Positions 19,604 through 24,318 of a stretch of 24,318 bases of DNA are shown piece after piece. The stretch comes from Candidatus Saccharimonadota bacterium. GTDB lineage: Bacteria; Patescibacteriota; Saccharimonadia; Saccharimonadales; Saccharimonadaceae. Each line of letters begins with the position of its first letter. Positions within the stretch are counted from its first letter, which is position 1. The notes below the pieces were generated by a model. The model was not told the origin of the DNA, ran no database searches, and saw only the letters and a list, made by a program, of their open reading frames with translations. Position numbers and translations under genes: made by a program. The DNA is taken from NCBI GenBank assembly GCA_030528815.1, contig JAUMYE010000002.1, positions 1 to 24,318 on the forward strand. Reading direction: 5' to 3'.

Positions 19604-20569
19604 TTACTTGAGATACTCTTTGAGTTTTTTAGTGTCTTTGTTCTTGCGAAGTTTTGCAAGTGCCTTTGCTTCGATCTGGCGAATACGTTCACGAGTAACC
19701 GAGAACTCTGCACCGACTTCTTCCAAAGTATGGCTCTTGCCACCACCAATGCCGAAACGCATCTTAATAATCTTTTGCTCGCGATCGGTCAAAGTAGACA
19801 AGATAGATGCAATTTGCTCTTTGAGGAGCTGGTTTGCTGCAGAATCTTCTGGAGAAACACGATCTTCGTCTTCGATAAAATCACCAAGCGAGGAATCATC
19901 GTCTTCACCATCACGGCCAACGGAGGCATCAAGCGAAGCAATATCCTGCTTAATCTTCATGACGTACTCAATCTTCTCTGGATCCATGTCCATAGCCTTA
20001 CCGATTTCTTCGGTGGTTGGTTCACGGTTAAGTTCCTGAGTTAAGCGGCGCTGAGTGCGAAGAACTTTGTTGATCGTTTCAACCATGTGAACAGGAATAC
20101 GAATCGTACGAGCCTGATCAGCAATAGCGCGCGTAATCGCCTGACGAATCCACCATGTTGCATAGGTAGAAAACTTGAAGCCTTTATCTGGATCGAACTT
20201 CTCTACTGCACGCAATAGACCAGTGTTACCTTCCTGAATTAAATCCAAGAAATCCAAGCCACGGCCAGAATAGCGTTTTGCAATCGAAACAACAAGACGC
20301 ATGTTCGACTCGGCCATTTTATCCTTGGCGCGCTTCTTTTCTTTTTCGTTACCGTTGATAACCTTGTGAGCTAGTTCAAGCTCCTCTTCTTGGCTAAGTA
20401 GCGGAATTTTACCAATCTCGCGCAAATAAAGTTTTACAGAATCGTCTGCGACATCGTCATAGTTTACAGAGCTAGCGTCTATTTCAAGACTTTCATCATC
20501 CTCTTCTTCGATATCATCAATACTTGGCTCTTCTAGAAAGCCATCATCATAACGCTCTTCGTCGTCCAT
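19604..20569 (-). CDS. rpoD: Primary sigma factor (sigma-70 family)
   Basis: The housekeeping sigma subunit of RNA polymerase. At 321 residues it is the short form, with an acidic N-terminal stretch in place of a full region 1.1. Seen: region 1.2 (SVKLYLREIGKIPLLSQEEE), region 2 with NMRLVVSIAKRYSGRGLDFLDLIQEGN and KFSTYATWWIRQAITRAI, region 3.0 with IPVHMVETINKV, region 3.1/3.2, and region 4 with TLTDREQKIIKMRFGI and the helix-turn-helix TLEEVGAEFSVTRERIRQIEAKAL. Region 3.0 keeps the His and Glu that contact the extended -10 TG in E. coli, which fits the many TGn promoters in this window. The start is supported by GAGGG 8 bases upstream. It lies downstream of dnaG, the classic macromolecular-synthesis order, but with its own leader. 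Confidence 0.96.
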   Translation of the reverse strand: MDDEERYDDGFLEEPSIDDIEEEDDESLEIDASSVNYDDVADDSVKLYLREIGKIPLLSQEEELELAHKVINGNEKEKKRAKDKMAESNMRLVVSIAKRYSGRGLDFLDLIQEGNTGLLRAVEKFDPDKGFKFSTYATWWIRQAITRAIADQARTIRIPVHMVETINKVLRTQRRLTQELNREPTTEEIGKAMDMDPEKIEYVMKIKQDIASLDASVGRDGEDDDSSLGDFIEDEDRVSPEDSAANQLLKEQIASILSTLTDREQKIIKMRFGIGGGKSHTLEEVGAEFSVTRERIRQIEAKALAKLRKNKDTKKLKEYLK

Positions 20570-20636
20570 ATTTTCCCTCTTAAATTTTATTTTGTTTTAC
20601 AAGATTTTTTGTTTATTTAACGCGTTATGTATCTAC

Positions 20637-20674
20637 CTGATTTTGGCAAATATAAAAAATAGCCCAAAAATCAG
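20637..20674 (-). promoter_or_regulatory. Hairpin at the 5' end of the rpoD leader
   Basis: CTGATTTTGG pairs with CCAAAAATCAG (one bulged A), enclosing a 17-base AU-rich loop. It would begin within about 10 bases of the predicted start of transcription and may stabilise the message. Confidence 0.45.
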
Positions 20675-20687
20675 TACATTCTCGATA

Positions 20688-20717
20688 AATATAACACAAC
20701 AAAAAGTAGTATTACAA
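20688..20717 (-). promoter_or_regulatory. Candidate rpoD promoter
   Basis: Minus-strand TTGTAA, 18 bases, TATATT (or TTATAT at 17), in the gap after dnaG. The leader would be about 110 bases. Confidence 0.45.
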
Positions 20718-20729
20718 GCTTTTTCTAAA

Positions 20730-22358
20730 TTATTTCTTAATTAATTTATTCATCTCAAGCATGAGACGTCGCATCTCTTCATCATTGCCATCAGCTTCTG
20801 CTTTTTCGATCGCTGCAGACAAGCGTTTTCGCTCCGAGGAAATGAATTCTAGCTGTACCCTCTTAGACAAAGTTTCGACGTCATTCTTGCGTTCTTCGGA
20901 AGAATGCTTAGCAAATTCTTGTTCAAAGATTAACTCTAGTTCGTCGTCCGAAACGCCATCGATCACCAAATCTTCGTCAACTTCAACTCCGCCAAACTTC
21001 GCCAAAGCTGCTAGATATTTTTGCGCCCTACTTGGACCAGTATTCATACTCTTGCTAAGATCCGCGCTAGGCTTCTTGAGCTTCTTCTTCGGTAGCTCAA
21101 TTTTCTGTTCACGGAACGCTTCAAGCGAAATACCAAGTCTTTCGGAAACGATTCTTTCATATTTCTCTCTAAGCACAGTGTCTTTTTCGTCGAGCTGAGA
21201 GATTAGACGCTTTGCTTCTGTGCAGTATTCCTGGAAGCCCTTCTCTGTCTTGAGATCATACTTTGCTTGGTATTTTTCAAGTAACCATTCAAGCGCCGGC
21301 CTACAATCTCTAACTGCCTGATGCCAGTATTCCGGATTCTTCTGGATCAATTCATCTGCATCCTTACACCCATGGTAATCATCGACAACAGATAGATAAA
21401 TGCCAAACTTAGACGCCATCTGCACTGCTCTTTCCGCTGCTCGAACGCCAGCTTCGTCGCCATCGTAAGCGAGACGAATATCGTTCGTCATGCGCGAGAA
21501 ACTCTTTAGGTGATTCTCGGTCATTGCCGTACCAGCAGTTGCTACCGCTTCGCAAACCCCAGCCTGATGCGAAGAAATAACGTCCATGTTACCTTCTACA
21601 ACCACAACAAATTCTGAACGACGAATTGAATCTTTAGCCTGGCTAAGACCAAAGATATGGCGACCCTTGTTATACAAAACGGTTTCTGGAGTATTCAAAT
21701 ATTTTGGCGAATTCTTATCGTTCGTCAAAATCCTGGCCGTAAAACCAATAATCCTGCCGCCAACATCCATCAACGGAATTGTCATTCTGCCCTTGAATAA
21801 ATCACCGCCAAAACGATTTAGAAGGCCAGCATCTTCCATCTCTTTCTTTGTAAAACCACGCTTCGTCAAAAAGTCTACGAGAGCCCTGCCAGAGCTTGGC
21901 GCATAACCAACACGAAAATTCTCGACGGTCTTTTTGTTCATATTGCGCTTATAGAAAACGTATTCACAAACCGCCTTATTTTTCGTTAGGCAGAACTGGT
22001 AATACTTGGTCGCAAGCTCCAAAGCTTCATAAAGCCTCTCTTTATGCTTCGCAAAAGCTTTATCCCCTCCAGAATAACGCTTTAACTCAACGCCAGCCTG
22101 CTCCGCCAACTTTTCAAGAGCTTCACGAAAAGTAAGACCTTCCATCTCCATAATAAAGGCAAAGATATCACCGCCCTTGTTGCTCGAAAAATCATGCCAG
22201 ATGCCCTTCTCTGGCGAAACCATAAAACTCGGCGTTCTATCCGTTCCCCACGGCGAATGCCCCTTAAGACTACGCCCAGCACGCTTCAACTCAATATATT
22301 GCCCGATAACATCTTCGACGGGCAAACGTGCACGAATCTCTTCTTTGGCGTCCTCCAT
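20730..22358 (-). CDS. dnaG: DNA primase with a zinc-less N-terminal domain
   Basis: Makes the RNA primers for replication. The 542 residues show the DnaG order: an N-terminal CHC2-like domain (about 1-95), the catalytic TOPRIM core (about 120-340) with FVVVVEGNMDVISSH and LAYDGDEAGVRAAERA, and a C-terminal DnaB-contact region of helices (about 440-542). The flanking residues of the zinc domain are kept (RTPSFMVSPEK, then KGGDIFAFI), but all four expected ligands are replaced: Ser35, Gly38, Asp56 and Ser59 stand where Cys, His, Cys and Cys are usual. The fold may be held by packing instead. The TOPRIM Glu and Asp-x-Asp are intact, so catalysis should be. TATAAT lies 6 bases before ATGG and no Shine-Dalgarno is seen. 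It is upstream of rpoD. Confidence 0.93.
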   Translation of the reverse strand: MEDAKEEIRARLPVEDVIGQYIELKRAGRSLKGHSPWGTDRTPSFMVSPEKGIWHDFSSNKGGDIFAFIMEMEGLTFREALEKLAEQAGVELKRYSGGDKAFAKHKERLYEALELATKYYQFCLTKNKAVCEYVFYKRNMNKKTVENFRVGYAPSSGRALVDFLTKRGFTKKEMEDAGLLNRFGGDLFKGRMTIPLMDVGGRIIGFTARILTNDKNSPKYLNTPETVLYNKGRHIFGLSQAKDSIRRSEFVVVVEGNMDVISSHQAGVCEAVATAGTAMTENHLKSFSRMTNDIRLAYDGDEAGVRAAERAVQMASKFGIYLSVVDDYHGCKDADELIQKNPEYWHQAVRDCRPALEWLLEKYQAKYDLKTEKGFQEYCTEAKRLISQLDEKDTVLREKYERIVSERLGISLEAFREQKIELPKKKLKKPSADLSKSMNTGPSRAQKYLAALAKFGGVEVDEDLVIDGVSDDELELIFEQEFAKHSSEERKNDVETLSKRVQLEFISSERKRLSAAIEKAEADGNDEEMRRLMLEMNKLIKK

Positions 22359-22364
22359 AAGTTA

Positions 22365-22370
22365 ATTATA
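22365..22370 (-). promoter_or_regulatory. -10 element of dnaG
   Basis: Minus-strand TATAAT, then TAACTT and ATGG; preceded by GGG rather than TGn. A weak -35 (CCGACA) lies 18 bases upstream. Confidence 0.6.
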
Positions 22371-22423
22371 CCCTAAAAGATTGGTTTGTGTCGGGGTTAC
22401 TCTGAGAAGCAGCACTATTTAAT

Positions 22424-22574
22424 CATATGCGATTGATTGTTTGCATTTTATGGAATCTTTTTAGAAGATTACGAGGTTACGACCGAGTACAAGATGCGAA
22501 GTACCCGTAACGACGGGATACTTCGCATCGGCTTCTAAAAAGATTTCAGAAAATGCTTAATCAACTCGCATATG
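22424..22574. repeat. 151-bp inverted-repeat element / long hairpin
   Basis: The arms 22424-22466 and 22532-22574 are inverted copies of about 43 bases, near-perfect apart from a few mismatches and a short gap. The outer 9 bases CATATGCGA and the inner 14 bases (CTTTTTAGAAG and flank) match exactly. Between them sits a second hairpin, GATGCGAAGTA with its complement plus CCCGT/ACGGG (22493-22529), with one bulged A. There is no U-tract on either side and no reading frame. It lies between the divergent dnaG and 22588 genes and ends just at the latter's promoter. It may be a structured RNA, a miniature transposable element or a DNA-level signal. Confidence 0.75.
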
Positions 22575-22581
22575 TTAAAAT
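22571..22581 (+). promoter_or_regulatory. Extended -10 promoter of the 205-aa gene
   Basis: TATGTTAAAAT, 6 bases before ATGG. Its first four bases (TATG) are the last four of the inverted repeat, so the element supplies the TG of this promoter. Confidence 0.6.
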
Positions 22582-22587
22582 GTATTT

Positions 22588-23205
22588 ATGGACAACAAAG
22601 CTTATCTTGACCAAATCGCAACTAAGGGTCAACAACAGAAGAGTATTTCTTCTTTTATCTCGCCAGCTATTATCAAGCTACTTCTTGGCGCAGTTATTCT
22701 TATCGTTTTGATCGTTGTATTAACAGCCGTCATTAACTCTTCAAACAAAGGCCGTTACGATAGTTACTCTGAGCTATATTTGAGACTTTCTCAGCTCACC
22801 GCCGAAGATGGCCCTATTGATTCTAATCAAGAGAAACTTCGATCTTCAAAACTCCGCTCCAACACCGCCAACTTCATGACAATCGAAAACAGCTTCCTAC
22901 AAAAATACAGTAGCATGGCTTCACAAGTTGGCTTTAGTACGGTTCCAAACAGCAAGGTTTCGAGCGCAGTTAGCTCAGATATAGGTTCTTATACAGCCAG
23001 CCTCGACGATGCATATATGAACGGTCACCTTGATCATACCTTCGCATCCGAGACAAACTACCAGGTTGCAATTCTAATTCAGCTTGAAACCACCGTTTAC
23101 AACGATACGGACAACACAACCTTGAAGGATCTTCTAAGCGCAAATCTAGAGAACCTCAAGAACTACCAAGCAATCTACAAAGAATACATCAATAACAACG
23201 AATAG
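22588..23205 (+). CDS. Single-span membrane protein with helical extracytoplasmic domain
   Basis: No family recognised. The 205 residues contain a polar N-terminus (MDNKAYLDQIATKGQQQK), one membrane span (about 28-50), and a mainly helical, Ser/Asn-rich outer domain that ends LKDLLSANLENLKNYQAIYKEYI. The HLDHTFASETNYQVAILIQLE segment recalls four-helix bundles of the ferritin-like or DUF4142 kind, but the metal ligands of those families are not evident. It is monocistronic, leaderless by promoter spacing, and closed by a strong terminator. Confidence 0.72.
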   Translation: MDNKAYLDQIATKGQQQKSISSFISPAIIKLLLGAVILIVLIVVLTAVINSSNKGRYDSYSELYLRLSQLTAEDGPIDSNQEKLRSSKLRSNTANFMTIENSFLQKYSSMASQVGFSTVPNSKVSSAVSSDIGSYTASLDDAYMNGHLDHTFASETNYQVAILIQLETTVYNDTDNTTLKDLLSANLENLKNYQAIYKEYINNNE

Positions 23206-23216
23206 TTGCAAACAAA

Positions 23217-23247
23217 AAATATCCCCCGAAAGGGATATTTTTTTATT
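23217..23247. terminator. Shared bidirectional terminator
   Basis: A 9-bp stem AAATATCCC/GGGATATTT with CCGAAA loop and T runs on both strands. It ends the 205-aa gene (plus) and the mscL-orn-yjbR operon (minus). Confidence 0.9.
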
Positions 23248-23566
23248 CACTTACTTTTTCGTATGCGTGACGGACTAAATCTAAAATTTCATCCGATTCG
23301 AGCTGGCCGCTACAAATAATTTCGATACCATTGCGCCCAAGCGCCTTGCTCTCCATTACGCTTTCATACTTCTCTTGCAAATTCTTGCTAAGCTTCAAAT
23401 CGCAACGAGTTTCAATACGAAGCGGCTTTGTATCATTGTGAATGACAAGCATAATCTTGTCATTCTTTTTGAAAATCGTAAATGTCTTACGCTCGTCTTT
23501 GCGCTCTTCGCTAGAAATATCTTCAAAACGTTCCAAGTATTCTAAAATGTCTTTTTCGGAAATCAT
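23243..23566 (-). CDS. YjbR/MmcQ-like small protein
   Basis: A 107-residue protein fitting the MmcQ/YjbR (CyaY-like fold) family in its second half: LRIETRCDLKLSKNLQEKYESV, the conserved turn around GRNGIEIICSG, and the final helix ESDEILDLVRHAYEKV. Family function is unknown, with DNA binding suggested from the fold. The tryptophan usual in the middle strand is replaced here. The start overlaps the orn stop as TAATG, so it is the last gene of a coupled operon. Confidence 0.7.
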   Translation of the reverse strand: MISEKDILEYLERFEDISSEERKDERKTFTIFKKNDKIMLVIHNDTKPLRIETRCDLKLSKNLQEKYESVMESKALGRNGIEIICSGQLESDEILDLVRHAYEKVSE

Positions 23567-24099
23567 TATTTCTTAATCCTTTCTAGATAAGCTTTTAGTT
23601 CTTCGATACTTCCGCGAATATCATCAAGCGCGCGATGATTCTCTGCCTTTGTAACATGCATATCCAGTGCATTCTCGAAATAAATCTTCCAGGCGCTCAC
23701 ATCAAGCATCCTATAATGAAGCTTTTCGTTTAGCTCTGGCCATTCATGCTCAATAAACTTCTGATCTTGATGAATTGAATTACCAGCAAGATAAACCGTC
23801 TTACCAAAGTTTCTATCTACAAACTCCAAGAGTTCTTGCTCGATAACCTTTGCCGGCTTACCATCTTTGTTCTGAGAAACCAAGCTATCATAGGAAGCCT
23901 TATTTCTCTCCCAAAACTCGCCAACCATTCTTTCCTGGATTAGCTTGTCGCTAACTTTTACAATACCTGTATAAGTTTCAAACTCATTAAAATCCCAGTC
24001 AGTAGCAATCGCCGCGACTTCCATAATGCGATCTTTGACCGGCGACAAACCGGTCATTTCAAGATCAACCCAGAGTAATGTAGCTTTTTTCTTGGACAT
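23566..24099 (-). CDS. orn: Oligoribonuclease
   Basis: A 3'-5' exoribonuclease that finishes RNA turnover by cleaving the last di- to pentanucleotides. The 177 residues match the family's usual length. The DEDDh active site is visible: Asp12 and Glu14 in LLWVDLEMTGL, the next Asp in GNSIHQDQKFIEHEWP, and the final His/Asp in ENHRALDDIRGSIEEL. The RMLDVSAWK segment is also characteristic. The start overlaps the mscL stop as TAATG. Firm call. Confidence 0.96.
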   Translation of the reverse strand: MSKKKATLLWVDLEMTGLSPVKDRIMEVAAIATDWDFNEFETYTGIVKVSDKLIQERMVGEFWERNKASYDSLVSQNKDGKPAKVIEQELLEFVDRNFGKTVYLAGNSIHQDQKFIEHEWPELNEKLHYRMLDVSAWKIYFENALDMHVTKAENHRALDDIRGSIEELKAYLERIKK

Positions 24100-24318
24100 T
24101 ATTTCTTGATATCAAGCTTCAAAAGTTTAATAACAAAGTAGACACAGAATGCAAGTACGATAAAGTTAATAAGATCGTTTGCAAATTCACCATATTTTAG
24201 AACTGCAACCTCGCCAGCTGGAGTTGTGCCCATGTTTAGTTCTAGACCTTTAAGACCATCTGCGGAGCCAAGCAAGAAGCCTAGTGGTGGCATAATAACA
24301 TTGTTAATCAAAGAGTTA
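24099..24318 (-). CDS. mscL: Large-conductance mechanosensitive channel, C-terminal part (cut by window edge)
   Basis: A membrane channel that opens under tension to release solutes on osmotic downshock. The visible 72 codons begin inside the end of TM1/periplasmic junction (NSLINNVIMPPLGFLLG, matching the DIIMPxIG motif of MscL), pass the periplasmic loop (GLELNMGTTPAGEVAVLKYGEF), and end with TM2 (FIVLAFCVYFVIKLLKL) and a two-lysine tail. The cytoplasmic helical bundle of E. coli MscL is missing, so the C-terminus is short. The reading frame is open to the window edge; an internal TTG at 24311 is not the true start. Confidence 0.9.
   Translation of the reverse strand, partial: NSLINNVIMPPLGFLLGSADGLKGLELNMGTTPAGEVAVLKYGEFANDLINFIVLAFCVYFVIKLLKLDIKK

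Noticed and set aside
1..24318. CRISPR array, complete insertion sequence or prophage
   Set aside because: No regularly spaced direct repeats, transposase motifs or phage structural genes were seen on either strand.
1..24318. Alternative genetic code with TGA as an amino acid
   Set aside because: TGA ends several well-defined genes at natural positions (pilT, the 124-aa and 123-aa membrane proteins), and no gene needs TGA readthrough.

Overview
The window reads as chromosome from a streamlined, host-associated bacterium of the Patescibacteria/CPR radiation. Candidatus Saccharibacteria (TM7) is my best guess. Reasons: very compact gene packing with TAATG and ATGA stop-start overlaps, a PilT-PilC-pilin-PilD type IV pilus cluster, many conserved small membrane proteins without obvious families, a single Xer-type recombinase, an oligoribonuclease, and sortase-dependent surface genes typical of cell-wall-bearing epibionts. 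TGA is used as a stop (for example pilT and the gene ending at 5558), so the Gracilibacteria/Absconditabacteria code, in which TGA is glycine, does not apply. The taxonomic call is inference.

Layout. (1) 1-4961, minus strand: a surface-protein locus with a class B sortase (cut by the window edge), an FctA-like sortase-assembled pilin, a membrane glycosyltransferase of the QxxRW type with a small membrane partner, a 31-residue membrane peptide that looks like a free-standing sorting-signal tail, a coiled-coil membrane protein and a SipW-type signal peptidase. (2) 5037-8070: tRNA-Thr, a small membrane protein coupled to a membrane-anchored Clp/AAA+ protein with a degenerate first ATPase module, then tRNA-Asp. 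(3) 8084-8944: a non-coding, structured stretch, tRNA-Gly and a small hypothetical gene. (4) 9024-11281: a SpoU-family RNA methyltransferase convergent with a coupled pair, a bacterial-PH membrane protein and a SurA/PrsA-like foldase. (5) 11355-13516: two monocistronic orphan genes of visibly higher GC on either side of tRNA-Arg, both with consensus -35/-10 promoters and strong Shine-Dalgarno sites. (6) 13580-19512: nucleoside diphosphate kinase, tyrosine recombinase, then the type IV pilus cluster pilD, two pilins, pilC, pilT (all minus). (7) 19604-22358: the primary sigma factor and the primase DnaG. (8) 22424-24318: a 151-bp inverted-repeat element, a secreted or membrane protein, and an mscL-orn-yjbR operon cut by the right edge.

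Two assembly machines for surface fibres share the window: a sortase/FctA pilus-like module and a retractile type IV pilus module. Both fit attachment to a host cell. Around them sit core information genes (rpoD, dnaG, orn, a SpoU methyltransferase, four tRNAs).

The most general signal is promoter architecture. At least thirteen sites carry an extended -10 element of the form TRTGnTAWAAT with little visible -35, and nine genes have the -10 hexamer only 5-7 bases before ATG (seven of them exactly 6), which implies leaderless mRNAs. The sigma factor here keeps the region 3.0 HMVETINK motif that reads the TGn element. Other oddities: a primase whose four zinc ligands are all replaced, a Clp protein with broken D1 Walker motifs and a shortened pore loop, and an unexplained long hairpin between dnaG and its divergent neighbour.
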